Shown here: piece after piece, positions 27,835-36,872 of the stretch
Numbering within the stretch: position 1 is the first letter of the stretch
Layout of the letters: each line of letters starts with the position of its first letter
DNA from: Pseudomonadota bacterium
GTDB taxonomy: Bacteria; Desulfobacterota; Desulfobulbia; Desulfobulbales; Desulfocapsaceae
Assembly: GCA_023412495.1 (NCBI GenBank)
Contig: JAEYNP010000059.1
Location: 1 to 64,000 of the forward strand
Reading direction: 5' to 3'
DNA length: 64,000 nucleotides
Notes under the pieces: generated by a model
Told to the model about the DNA's origin: nothing
The model's input: the letters and a program-made list of their open reading frames with translations, nothing else
Databases searched by the model: none
Program-made: the position numbers and the translations under genes

Positions 27835-28216
27835 GCCATTTTGAGGATTGAGATGTATCTGCGCACTGCACCGCCTCCTAGCCAAAAACGTGCCACAAGG
27901 CGGGACACTATAAACAAGCTGAAATTACAGTAAAATTCATTTCCAGAACATATATGTGAAAGCGCCTTCGGATGAGGCAGCGGCTGTCCGAGATATAACG
28001 GCTTGAGCCAAATCCCTCGTCTTTACGGGGAAATATCCTTACATGTTGCAAAACGGACAGTGTTGCGTTTCGTTACACCCCCTGGAGTATTACATGAATA
28101 TCGGCAAGGGACTCATCGGCTGAAGTGGAGGGGTATAGAATCGGTGATCATGGGGCCGGGCAGCCCGGCCGGAGCATGCCGCTCCGGGTTCATGCGCTGA
28201 AATGGGCGGGAAGTTC
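27835..28216. other. Intergenic, no gene seen
   Basis: 382 bases between two minus-strand transcription units. It carries two small GC-rich hairpins, GGCCGGG/CCCGGCC at 28154-28170 and CCGGAGC/GCTCCGG at 28169-28187. They lie just beyond the sigma-54 activator gene and could terminate it, though no U-tract follows. Nothing else was recognised. Confidence 0.4.
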
Positions 28217-29632
28217 TCAATTCTCCTTGCCCTGCAGGTGCCTCGCAAGCGTCTGCCGGGAGATGCCCAAGAGCCTTGCCGCCATGGACTGGTTGTTGTC
28301 GGAACGCCTCATCGCTTCCTTGACGAGGAAACGGCTGGCCTCCTTCAGGGTCGGCAAGGCACCGTCCTGTTGCAGGAGAAAGCGCTCTTCCGGAGCGGCC
28401 GTTTGGGCCTCCCCCGCAGTGACAGACTTGCGCCGCCCCTGTCCGATATGGAGATGAAAGCGCTCCAGAGAAACAGTCCCGCCTCTTGCGGTGCTCACCG
28501 CGTCGTACACCATGGCCGAAAGCTCCCGGACGTTTCCGGGAAAAGGATACTGGGCAAGGAGGGGAAGAAGCTGCCTGGGATACGAAGGTCGACCGATTCC
28601 GAGCGACTGCGCGGCCTCCTCGAGGAAGTGGTCGAGCAGCAGCGGAATGTCGTCGGGCCTCCTGCGCAGCGGCGGGATCTCCACCCGATGGGCGCGCAGC
28701 CGGAAATAGAGATCCTTCCTGAACTCCCCCCGCGCCTGCATCTGCTCCAGGTCCTGATTGGTGCTGACGATCAGACGGGCATGGGAGGCGCGGGCCGTGT
28801 CCGAGCCGAGCGGGTAGTATTCCCGCTCCTGGATGAGGCGAAGCAGCTTGACCTGGGACTCACGGCTCAGATCCCCTATCTCGTCGAGCACCAGCGTCCC
28901 GCCGGCCGCCCGCTCGACCAGGCCGGCGCGGGCGGTGTCGGCCCCGGTGAAGGCCCCCCGCAGGTGACCGAAAAGGGTGTCGGTGAAGGCGTTGTCGTCG
29001 ATGCCGGCGACGTTGACGGTCACGCATTCCCCGGCCCGGCCGCTCAGGGTGTGCAGGGCCCCCGCCATCAGCTCCTTGCCCACCCCGGTCTCCCCGACGA
29101 TCAGAATGGGCTGGGGGCTCGTGGCGATGGATTCGGCGTACCTGAAGAGGGAGAGCATACCGGCATTGCGGGTTATAATCCCGGAGAAAACCTCCGGATG
29201 CATCAGGTCCTTGCCGAGAATCCGCTGCTTCAGTTTGTAGTTCTCGTGCTGCAGCTCCCGCATCTCGACCGCCCGCCGCACCCCCGAGATCAGGCGGCTC
29301 CTCTCCACCGGCTTGACCATGTAGTCGAAGGCCCCGAACTTCATGCACTCGACGGCGGTATCCACCTCATTGTCGCCGGTGATCACGATGACCGGAATCT
29401 GCGGATGCTCGGCGGTCAGATGATCGAGGATCTCCCGGCCCGAGACACCCGGCATGTTGAGATCGAGGAGGACGGAGAATATGCCCTGCCCGGCCAGGAT
29501 GGCCCTCACCTCGCGCGGGTCGGAGCACAGGAGGAGGTTGCGGAAGCCGGCGGACTTCAAGGCGATCTCGAAGCCCTTGAGGATCTGCGGCTGGTCGTCG
29601 ACAATGAGAATGGGGAAGTGGGGATAGATCAT
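28217..29632 (-). CDS. Sigma-54-dependent response regulator (NtrC family)
   Basis: 471 residues. A receiver (1-120, phospho-acceptor Asp57 in LLDLNMPG, acidic pocket DDQ rather than DDE) is followed by an AAA+ domain (about 140-375) with Walker A GETGVGKE, the sigma-54 contact loop GAFTGAD and Walker B LVLDEIGDL. A Fis-type HTH ends the protein (NNQSMAARLLGISRQTLARHL). It activates RNA polymerase-sigma-54 at enhancer-dependent promoters when phosphorylated. The start at 29632 follows from the receiver start. It lies 11 bases downstream of the GAF/PAS kinase gene, its likely partner. The best sigma-54 promoter in the window is at 48127, but no link is shown. Confidence 0.94.
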   Translation of the reverse strand: MIYPHFPILIVDDQPQILKGFEIALKSAGFRNLLLCSDPREVRAILAGQGIFSVLLDLNMPGVSGREILDHLTAEHPQIPVIVITGDNEVDTAVECMKFGAFDYMVKPVERSRLISGVRRAVEMRELQHENYKLKQRILGKDLMHPEVFSGIITRNAGMLSLFRYAESIATSPQPILIVGETGVGKELMAGALHTLSGRAGECVTVNVAGIDDNAFTDTLFGHLRGAFTGADTARAGLVERAAGGTLVLDEIGDLSRESQVKLLRLIQEREYYPLGSDTARASHARLIVSTNQDLEQMQARGEFRKDLYFRLRAHRVEIPPLRRRPDDIPLLLDHFLEEAAQSLGIGRPSYPRQLLPLLAQYPFPGNVRELSAMVYDAVSTARGGTVSLERFHLHIGQGRRKSVTAGEAQTAAPEERFLLQQDGALPTLKEASRFLVKEAMRRSDNNQSMAARLLGISRQTLARHLQGKEN

Positions 29633-29643
29633 GGTTTGCCCTG

Positions 29644-32600
29644 TCAAAGGTTGTCGCGCCCGGCTAAAGCCGCCGAAGTCGGCAGGGTGACGGTAAAGGT
29701 GCTGCCCGCCCCCGGTTCGCTTTTCACATCCATCCTGCCGTGGTGCTCGGCGACGATCCGTGAGGAGACCGAAAGGCCGAGACCGGTGCCGCCGATGTCC
29801 CGCTTGGTTGTAAAAAACGGGTTCATGATCTGCGGCAGCGTGCTCTCGGCGATCCCGCAGCCCTCGTCCTCGACAATCAAAGAGACCGTGTCGTCGTCCC
29901 GGTTGCACGTCGTGCTCACCCGCACGGCCTTTTCCCGATCCGGCAGGGACTGGCAGGCGTTCAGCACCAGATTGATCACCACCTGCTCGAGCTTCTGGCC
30001 GCTGCCCGACAACGGCGGCAGCTCGCTGCCGTAGCTTACGGAAAAGTTCGCCGTGGCCCGGGAAACCTCCTTGTCGATCAGCGACAGGGCCTGCCGGACG
30101 ATTTCGTTGAGATGGAGGTTTTCATCCAGCAGGCCGCGGCCGGGAAGGGAATATTCCCGCAGCTGGTGGACGATCTTCTGGATCCTCCGGGCCCCGGCTT
30201 CGATTCCGCCAAGGAGGTTCGGAATCTCCGTCTTCATCTCGCTGTAGGGCAGGCCGCCCGCGAGAAAATCGCCGTGCTCCCGGTGGTATTTCTCCAGCAC
30301 CGGGTTAAGGCTCGCCCAGACCTCCCGCAGCAGGTTGATGTTCAGGCTGATGAAGTTGTTGGGGTTGTTGATCTCGTGGGCAACGCCGGACACCAGGGTG
30401 CCCAGGGCGATCATCTTTTCCGCCTGCAGAAGATCCTTTTCGATCTGTTTTTCCCTGGTGATGTCGCGGATGCGGACTATGGCCATGGCGGGGTGCGCGC
30501 CGGTCGGGCGCAACCTCTCCAGGTAAACCCGCTCCACCCGATCGGGATCGAACAGGCCCCTGCGCTCGTAGACGGTGCTCTCACCCTGCTCCACCGAATC
30601 GATGATCCGGCAATCCCGGCAGGGGGGTCCGGAACAGGCCAGGTCCCGGCATTTCCTGCCGCAGGCGTCGCCGGGCACGACCCGGAAATAGGCGCAGGCC
30701 GCGCTGTTCATGATCAGGATGGTGCCGTTCGCCTCCATGAGCAGAAGCGGGTCGCGGATGCCGTCGAAGACCAGCTGCAGCATGTTCCGGCTCTCCAGGA
30801 GCCGCTGCTCGGCATCCTTGCGATCGGTGATATCGCGGTTGCTGCCCCGCCGGCCCAGCCATTCCCCGGCCTCGCCGTAAACCGGCTGGCAGCTGTGGCT
30901 TATCCAGCGGATCTTCCCGTCCCTGGTGACGATCCGGTAGTCCATCAGGCAGGGATCCCGTTCCGCCAGATTGTGGAGATGGCCGGCGAGGAGGTATCGG
31001 TCGTCGGGGTGGATGATGTCCAGGGTCAGCGCGCTGTTTTTCAGGAACTCTTCCCGGGTGTAGCCGGTTACCCGCTCGCAGGAGGGCGAGACATAGAGAT
31101 AGCTGCCGTCCGGCGCCCGCCATTCCTCCCAGTCGAAGGTGAAATCGGCGATGGTCCGCAGATGCTCCTCGCTTCGACGCAGGCGCTCCTCGTAGGCATG
31201 CTGGGCGGTGATGTCATGGCCCAGGGAGACCGCGTAAAGTCGGCCGGTCCCGGCCTCGGTGAAGGAGTGGTTGAACCAGTGAACCATCCGCAGGGCGCCG
31301 GACTTGCTGTTGCAGCGGTTGACCAGGTTGTGGGCGCCCGGATGCTCCTTGAGGTTTCGGCAGATGTCGGCGACCTGCGGCATGTCCTCCCCGTAGGGCA
31401 GGAACTCCAAGAAGTTGCGGCCGAGGACCTCCGCCCTCGACCAGCCGAAGATCTTTTCGGCGGACTGGTTCCAGTCGAGGATCCGGATGCGGTCGTCCTC
31501 GACCACGAAAAAGACCATGGCGAGCGGCGTGTTGTGCAGCATGGCCGCGACCAGATGCTCCAGCTCCAGGGTCCGGCGCGCTTCCGCCTCGATCATCGCC
31601 GCTTCCAGCCGGTGCCGCTGCAGGGCCAGGGCGTAGAGGTCGGCGAGGCGCTGGGCGAGGATCAGATCCCCTTCGAGATAACTGCTTTCCGGATTGGCAA
31701 GGGCAATGATTCCCACCACCTCGCCGCCGGTCAAAACGGGCACGCCGAGAAAGGCCTCGATCCTTGCCGGGCTGCCGGGTAAGGGCGCAGAACGGCTGTC
31801 GCTTGCGGCGTGATTGGCCATGAGCGGCCGACGCTCGCGCAGCACCAACCCCCAGAGCCCGGCGAATCCGGCGCTGTCAAGGGGCTCGACGGCCCCCTCC
31901 TGTCCGCCCTCGCCCAGACCATGCACCACCAGGCGACCGCTTCCGGGTTCGATCGAGCCGATGAAACCGGTGCGGCTTCTCGTCAACCCTCTTGCGGTGG
32001 CAAGGACCGTGAGCGAGGTTTCGGCCAGATAGGTGCTGGTCAGCAGCCTGGCGGAGAGTCCGGCGCAGGCCGATTCTATGTCCCGCTGCTGGTTGAGCAG
32101 GTCTTCGGCCTGCTTGCGCCTGGCGATTTCCCAGGAGACATCGGCGAGATAGCTGACGATGTCGATATCCTTTCGGCTGTAATCGGAGGCCTTGTTGCCG
32201 ACGCCGAGAATGGCCATGATTCTGCCCTCGCGGATGACCGGGACGACCAGCTCCCTGGTCACCTCGGCGTGTCCGGCGGGCAGCCCGCGCCGGTGCGGCA
32301 GCGAGGGGTAGTCGTTGTGGACGACTACCCGCTTTTCCCGGACGCAGTCGGCCCACACGCCGGCCTGTTGCAGGTCGTAGTGGAAGCCCTTCCCTTCGGC
32401 CCGGCAGAACATGGCCACCGTGGAAGTCGACCATTGCTGCAGCGAGATCGTCCGCTGGTCGGCCTCGATGAAGTGATAGAATCCCAGGGGGCTTGCCACC
32501 AAAGCCCCGGTTTCGTCAAGGACGAAGGTCAGCAGCTCCGCCAGGCTGTGGCCCGCGGCGTAGTCGATCATGGCCAGGCGGAGGTCGATCAGCCATCCCG

Positions 32601-32700
32601 CCAGCTCTTCCCCGTGCTCCAGGGCAAGGCGGCGATGCTCGGTGATGCGGCCGGAAAACGGCAGGGGAGCCGAGTCATATTCAGGATCAGGCTTTCGCAC
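29644..32700 (-). CDS. GAF/PAS sensor histidine kinase
   Basis: 1018 residues, no membrane segments. Two GAF domains (about 50-205 and 215-370; the first has FYHFIEADQRTISL and NDYPSLPHRRGLPAGHA) are followed by three PAS domains (about 385-510, 520-645, 655-760), a HisKA helix with His775 (VAHEINNPNNF) and an HATPase domain (NLVLNACQSL, DEGCGI, GTGLGL). The third PAS contains CGRKCRDLACSGPPCRDC, five Cys that could form a redox or metal site. The start is GTG at 32700 with GGAGG eight bases upstream. It overlaps the upstream P-loop gene by 14 bases and precedes the sigma-54 regulator by 11. Confidence 0.93.
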   Translation of the reverse strand: MRKPDPEYDSAPLPFSGRITEHRRLALEHGEELAGWLIDLRLAMIDYAAGHSLAELLTFVLDETGALVASPLGFYHFIEADQRTISLQQWSTSTVAMFCRAEGKGFHYDLQQAGVWADCVREKRVVVHNDYPSLPHRRGLPAGHAEVTRELVVPVIREGRIMAILGVGNKASDYSRKDIDIVSYLADVSWEIARRKQAEDLLNQQRDIESACAGLSARLLTSTYLAETSLTVLATARGLTRSRTGFIGSIEPGSGRLVVHGLGEGGQEGAVEPLDSAGFAGLWGLVLRERRPLMANHAASDSRSAPLPGSPARIEAFLGVPVLTGGEVVGIIALANPESSYLEGDLILAQRLADLYALALQRHRLEAAMIEAEARRTLELEHLVAAMLHNTPLAMVFFVVEDDRIRILDWNQSAEKIFGWSRAEVLGRNFLEFLPYGEDMPQVADICRNLKEHPGAHNLVNRCNSKSGALRMVHWFNHSFTEAGTGRLYAVSLGHDITAQHAYEERLRRSEEHLRTIADFTFDWEEWRAPDGSYLYVSPSCERVTGYTREEFLKNSALTLDIIHPDDRYLLAGHLHNLAERDPCLMDYRIVTRDGKIRWISHSCQPVYGEAGEWLGRRGSNRDITDRKDAEQRLLESRNMLQLVFDGIRDPLLLMEANGTILIMNSAACAYFRVVPGDACGRKCRDLACSGPPCRDCRIIDSVEQGESTVYERRGLFDPDRVERVYLERLRPTGAHPAMAIVRIRDITREKQIEKDLLQAEKMIALGTLVSGVAHEINNPNNFISLNINLLREVWASLNPVLEKYHREHGDFLAGGLPYSEMKTEIPNLLGGIEAGARRIQKIVHQLREYSLPGRGLLDENLHLNEIVRQALSLIDKEVSRATANFSVSYGSELPPLSGSGQKLEQVVINLVLNACQSLPDREKAVRVSTTCNRDDDTVSLIVEDEGCGIAESTLPQIMNPFFTTKRDIGGTGLGLSVSSRIVAEHHGRMDVKSEPGAGSTFTVTLPTSAALAGRDNL

Positions 32701-33493
32701 TGCAGTGCCTCCTCAGTTCCGGGGGAAGGCTGGCCAGTAATTCGGCTTCGCTCAAGTTGTTGTTCTCGATTCGCACAGCCCCCAGATAGGTCATGCCGAG
32801 CCAGACCAGAAAACTCTCGATCCGCTCCGAGCGGACGGGGTCTTTCTCCATATAGCTGTCGAAGAAGTCGACGGTGCCCCGCCGCGACCTTTCCTCCAGC
32901 CTGGCCGCCCGCACCTCGTGGTCGACATCCAGCACCACGGTGTGCGCGCCGGTGACCGGCGCGAGCGTTCTGAGCGCGGCATCGACCGCGGCCGGAAGCC
33001 TGATGTCCTCGACATTATCGAAGATATGGCCCAGTGCAAAGGCCAGCAGACGCAGTCCCGTGTGGCTGACGACGATCAGGGAAACGTCCTTGGGAGCCCG
33101 GTAAAGCACCAGGTCACAACGGACGAGGACGGCGATGACGTAGGGAACGAGCCGGCAGTAGATCGGCAGCGTGGCCAGGAATATCCACTCCATACAGAGC
33201 TTGACGACCCCCTTGCCTTCCGAGGTGCGCCGTGCGTCCGGCCGACCGCTGAAGCGGCCGCGCCGCCGCTCCACCGCAATGCCCGCGAGGCCGGCGGCAT
33301 CGGTCAGGACATTGGCGAAATGGTCCTTGCCGGCCAGGTCTGTGCCAAGTATCAGCAAAACCTCGTGATTTCGGTCTTTGAGGCCTCGGGGAAGTGTCTT
33401 CATCAGATGAAAAAAGAAAGAGTTGCCGGGCTGAATGGCGGAGGGCTCTGCGGCGACTCCCATTACGGCGCATACGGTGGGAGGAGTCGACAT
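32687..33493 (-). CDS. P-loop nucleotide kinase-like protein
   Basis: 268 residues. GTDLAGKDHF (about residues 50-59) fits a Walker A loop with Asp in place of Ser/Thr after the Lys. A later segment, VVLDVDHEVRAARLEERSRRGTVDFFD, resembles the helix and lid of thymidylate kinase-like enzymes. A hydrophobic stretch (EWIFLATLPIYCRLVPYVIAV) lies between. It may be a nucleoside-monophosphate kinase relative or a signalling NTPase; the reaction is unknown. Its stop overlaps the start of the GAF/PAS kinase gene, so it is first in a three-gene signalling operon. The start is uncertain because no good ribosome site precedes the ATG at 33493. Confidence 0.7.
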   Translation of the reverse strand: MSTPPTVCAVMGVAAEPSAIQPGNSFFFHLMKTLPRGLKDRNHEVLLILGTDLAGKDHFANVLTDAAGLAGIAVERRRGRFSGRPDARRTSEGKGVVKLCMEWIFLATLPIYCRLVPYVIAVLVRCDLVLYRAPKDVSLIVVSHTGLRLLAFALGHIFDNVEDIRLPAAVDAALRTLAPVTGAHTVVLDVDHEVRAARLEERSRRGTVDFFDSYMEKDPVRSERIESFLVWLGMTYLGAVRIENNNLSEAELLASLPPELRRHCSAKA

Positions 33494-33643
33494 ATTTCAG
33501 ACCACTTTTTTTCCACGCCATCCCTTAATTAACAATTCATCGGCGGGGGGTGTACAAAAATCCGCTTCAATTTTCAATATAAGCTGCAAAAAAAGAGAGC
33601 CCGCCATCCAAGCATCCACCGCGCGATATAGATGACGGTAACC

Positions 33644-35245
33644 TCAACCACCTGAAGTTTCGTTTCTGTCTGGGGAAACTTCCCGCTCGAAGCCGGGCAG
33701 GATGGCTCTGAAAAAGGCATTCTGGACGAGCCGGACGATGATTTTCCAGGTACTGGCCTCCGGATTTTCCACCTCTCCGGCGATATCCGCCCGAGTAGCC
33801 ACCTGCTCCCGCGGCTGGTTTTTCAGAAGATTCAGGACGCCGCCGACCAGCCCCTCGTACATCTTCCGAAAGGCGCTCTTTTCCTCATCCTGGCGTTTGT
33901 CGTAGACGTCCAGGTCTTCAAACAGGGGCTTGAGATAGCCTTCGACCTGATCGTTTTTCACGCGAAGTTCGGAGTAAAGGGAGAAAGTCCCGGCCACCAC
34001 GTCGAAGTTGCCGTAGACCCGCAGGAGGTCGTTCATGGCGGCCAACCGGGTGCCTTCGATCTTGAAGTTCAGATCGAAATCCGGCCCTCGGGTTTCCGGG
34101 CGGAAGGTGGCGGTGACCTCTGTTGCCCCACTGCCCATGAAGGCGCCCGAAAGACTAGCCTTCGCCTCGCCGTGGCTAAACTGGTTGGACAGGTTGGCGA
34201 GCCTGAAGTCGAGATCGTCGACAAAGAGGCGGTAGGCGGGGTCCGTCGCCTGGTTGACCATGCCGAGCTGGCCTCTAAGGCGGAGTTCGTCGATCCGCAG
34301 GAGGGTTCCCGGCTCGTTGCTCACCTCTTTTGCGGCCTCCTTGGTCGTTTCCACCCGTTCTTCTTCCCGTTGCGCGGTTTCGGCGGCATGAACGTAATCC
34401 ACCAGCAGCTTGTCCGCTTCGACCCGCGTGAGGTGGACGACTTTCACCTCGGGGGAATACTCGACTCGACCGGCGGCGGAAAAGACGCCCTCGCTGATCC
34501 ATACATTGTAGCGGGCCAACACCGGTTTGAAGTAATCCAGTTCCACCTGCTCCAGCGTCATTTGAGCCTCGACGCCGGGATGGGGGTCCGCGAGGAAATC
34601 GGCGCTGCCGGAGACCGTGGCCCGGCCGGTCTCGAAAACCTTGCTCTCGAAGGAAAAGGGCGAGGGATAGGTCCCCTCGGGAGAGCGGACGTTGCGGATA
34701 TTTGCCGCCTGCAGGCTGATCCCACCGAGGTGGAGGGGGCGCTCGGGGTCCTGGTCGATATACACCAGATCGCCGTTCTCAACGCTCAGCAGGTTGATCC
34801 TGAGCGGATAGATGGCCATCGCCGCCTCCTGCCAGCCCCGCTCCTCGACCGGCACCTCGCTCTCGGCCTCGGCGCGAAGCTGCTCCAGATTGATATGAAG
34901 CCGCGGCTCCCTCAGGTCGAACTCCGCCACCAGCCTGCCGTTCAGCACCGCCCGCCAATGCACGTGGGCATGGAGGTACGGGAACTTGGCCACGGGAGGA
35001 TCGGGATAGGCATCCTGCCGGACCACCAAGTCCTTCAGCGTGACCGAAAGACCGATGGGTTGAAAATCCACCTCGCGCAGCTCGACGCTGTACCCCTTCA
35101 GCGACTCGTTGATGCCCTTTTCCATATGCCGCCGGAGCGGCCCTTCAATGAGATAGGAGACGAGCCAGACCAGCAGCCCCGCGATCAGCACGGCGCCGGC
35201 GAGAATCTTCAATGTTCTTGCCGGAAGGCCTTTCAAGTTCTTCAT
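33644..35245 (-). CDS. DUF748 / AsmA-like envelope protein
   Basis: 533 residues. One N-terminal membrane helix (about 13-34, ILAGAVLIAGLLVWLVSYLI) anchors a long periplasmic beta-rich region with the DUF748 pattern (VDFQPIGLSVTLKDLVV, LREPRLHINLE, INLLSVENGDLVYID). The family resembles AsmA-type proteins, which bridge the envelope and may move lipids. At 533 residues it is shorter than many members. A YqaE/Pmp3-like small gene lies 105 bases upstream on the same strand. Confidence 0.85.
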   Translation of the reverse strand: MKNLKGLPARTLKILAGAVLIAGLLVWLVSYLIEGPLRRHMEKGINESLKGYSVELREVDFQPIGLSVTLKDLVVRQDAYPDPPVAKFPYLHAHVHWRAVLNGRLVAEFDLREPRLHINLEQLRAEAESEVPVEERGWQEAAMAIYPLRINLLSVENGDLVYIDQDPERPLHLGGISLQAANIRNVRSPEGTYPSPFSFESKVFETGRATVSGSADFLADPHPGVEAQMTLEQVELDYFKPVLARYNVWISEGVFSAAGRVEYSPEVKVVHLTRVEADKLLVDYVHAAETAQREEERVETTKEAAKEVSNEPGTLLRIDELRLRGQLGMVNQATDPAYRLFVDDLDFRLANLSNQFSHGEAKASLSGAFMGSGATEVTATFRPETRGPDFDLNFKIEGTRLAAMNDLLRVYGNFDVVAGTFSLYSELRVKNDQVEGYLKPLFEDLDVYDKRQDEEKSAFRKMYEGLVGGVLNLLKNQPREQVATRADIAGEVENPEASTWKIIVRLVQNAFFRAILPGFEREVSPDRNETSGG

Positions 35246-35350
35246 TGCCCATACTTCTGTACAAAAGGGGACGGACTACTTTTACCCTGGCGTTTGCCCT
35301 TTCGTGCTTTGACGCCGGCAAGAGATTTTTTGCTTCTCTGCGAGGGACGC

Positions 35351-35509
35351 TCAATATTTGGCGATCACCCACACGGCATGGATGATTCCGGGGATATAGC
35401 CCAGCAAGGTCAACAGGATGTTCAACCAGAAATGCTTGCCGAATCCAACCTGCAGAAAAACCCCGAGGGGTGGCAGCAAAATCGCGAGCAATATTCTCAA
35501 GAAATCCAT
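35351..35509 (-). CDS. YqaE/Pmp3-family small membrane protein
   Basis: 52 residues. Two hydrophobic helices are separated by a short loop: MDFLRILLAILLPPLGVFLQ, then VGFGKHFWLNILLTLLGYIP, ending GIIHAVWVIAKY. The PPLGV and LGYIPGIIHA motifs are those of the Pmp3/YqaE (UPF0057) family, which in other organisms is stress-induced and affects membrane potential. AGGGGG precedes the ATG. It is too short for routine gene finding but is a full match. Confidence 0.93.
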   Translation of the reverse strand: MDFLRILLAILLPPLGVFLQVGFGKHFWLNILLTLLGYIPGIIHAVWVIAKY

Positions 35510-35700
35510 ATTTGCCCCCTGTTTTTATTTGTCAAAAAGGCATCCTGCCTCAAAACCGCCTCGACGCTCCGCAGTAAAAATGTAAGCGGAGAACAAGGAA
35601 ATGTTAGTGGGGGATCCCATATTTTGGTGGAGCACAGGGGGGATGAATTTGTTTTCACCTTCTTTTCGTCGAAAACAGAGTTCGCCCTCCTTTCGCCCAC

Positions 35701-36102
35701 CTATTTCCGCTCGTTTCCCAAAGTCGCCGCCAGCCACAACCAGCCGGCGACCAACAGGGTCTCCACGGCCGCGTCGAGGAGGTAAATCTTTGAGATCGTG
35801 CCGTTCAGGACATAAACCACTTCGATGACGGTCAAGGCGAGGGCCGTGCCGGCCCCGAGGACGATGATCTCGGCGGTGATCCTTTTCCTTTTCGCCGCAA
35901 GGCATAGGACCGCCCCCACGGCAACCAGCAGCAGTCCCACCGTCTTGACCAGCCAGATATCGGTCTTGGGACCGGTGACTAGCATAAAGCTGTCGATACC
36001 GGGGACCGGCCAGAACCCGGCGACGACGAAATAGATCCCCTGGAACCAGGCCAGGTAAAGTGCAGGCCTGGGGGGCGTCGATTCGGTCCATCTGTTCTTC
36101 AT
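35701..36102 (-). CDS. Four-helix integral membrane protein, unknown function
   Basis: 133 residues with four predicted membrane spans (about 15-32, 48-68, 76-97, 108-127). Family not recognised. It starts MKNRWTESTPPRPALYLAWFQ and ends WLWLAATLGNERK. It may be cotranscribed with the YqaE-like gene about 190 bases downstream. A heptamer array lies upstream, between it and the yjbQ-like gene. Confidence 0.75.
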   Translation of the reverse strand: MKNRWTESTPPRPALYLAWFQGIYFVVAGFWPVPGIDSFMLVTGPKTDIWLVKTVGLLLVAVGAVLCLAAKRKRITAEIIVLGAGTALALTVIEVVYVLNGTISKIYLLDAAVETLLVAGWLWLAATLGNERK

Positions 36103-36125
36103 TTCACGAACCTATCTCTTATTTC

Positions 36126-36220
36126 AAGGACTGAGCGATGAGGACTGAGGACTGAGCAGGGGATACGACTCAGTCCTCAGCACTCAGTCCTCAGTCCTTT
36201 TCTCGGTCCTCAGTCCTTTC
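36126..36220. repeat. GGACTGA heptamer inverted array 4
   Basis: Left arm 36126-36157 has GGACTGA, GCGATGA, GGACTGA, GGACTGA units. Right arm 36170-36198 is its complement with a GCACTCA variant. A second short right-hand block (CTCGGTCCTCAGTCC) lies at 36202-36216. The array ends three bases from the stop of the minus-strand yjbQ-like gene at 36223. Confidence 0.92.
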
Positions 36221-36222
36221 TT

Positions 36223-36639
36223 TTATTCCCCGATGATCTTGATCAGCACCCTTTTCTTCCGGCGGCCGTCGAACTCCCCGTAAAAGATCTGCTCCCAGGT
36301 GCCGAAATCAAGCTTTCCGCCGGTAACTGCGACAACGACCTCCCGCCCCATGACCTGACGCTTCATATGGGCGTCGGCATTGTCTTCGTAAGTGTTGTGC
36401 CGGTACTGCTTCACCGGCGCGTGGGGGGCCAGTTTTTCCAGCCAGACGTCGTAGTCGTGGTGCAGGCCCGATTCGTCGTCGTTGATAAAGACCGAGGCGG
36501 TGATGTGCATGGCGTTGCAGAGCAGAAGACCTTCCCTGATGCCGCTGTCCTGCAGGCATTTCTCGACCTGAGAGGTTATGTTGATGAACGCCCTCCTGGT
36601 CGGAACTTCCATAACCAATTCTCTTCTGAAATGTTTCAT
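36223..36639 (-). CDS. YjbQ-family protein (UPF0047)
   Basis: 138 residues. The family pattern is complete: [20 protein letters not shown], then [47 protein letters not shown]. YjbQ-type proteins have been reported with weak thiamine-phosphate synthase activity, but the true role is unsettled. The ATG at 36639 (MKHFRREL) has GAGGAG upstream; the frame runs on upstream without family similarity. It is divergent from the glycosyltransferase gene. Confidence 0.9.
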   Translation of the reverse strand: MKHFRRELVMEVPTRRAFINITSQVEKCLQDSGIREGLLLCNAMHITASVFINDDESGLHHDYDVWLEKLAPHAPVKQYRHNTYEDNADAHMKRQVMGREVVVAVTGGKLDFGTWEQIFYGEFDGRRKKRVLIKIIGE

Positions 36640-36872
36640 GTCGTAGTTTTCTCCTCGAATTATTCCGGCGGTGGCACCGCCTTGGTCCTGACACATCTCT
36701 AGCATAAAACGTGCCGGAAAAACCCTTCCCCGTCCCTGCGGCGAGCCCGGAAGCGGCGATGCTCTTGACACACGCAATTCTACAACCAATTGTGTACTTA
36801 CTATTTCTTACACCTTCCCTGAAAGCCCCGTCCTCCAATTTTATAGCACATTCATTCTGCGGAGGATACCAT

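Noticed and set aside
36640..36872. Thiamine (TPP) riboswitch near the yjbQ-like gene
   Set aside because: No THI-box conserved segments seen, and YjbQ genes are not usually TPP-regulated.
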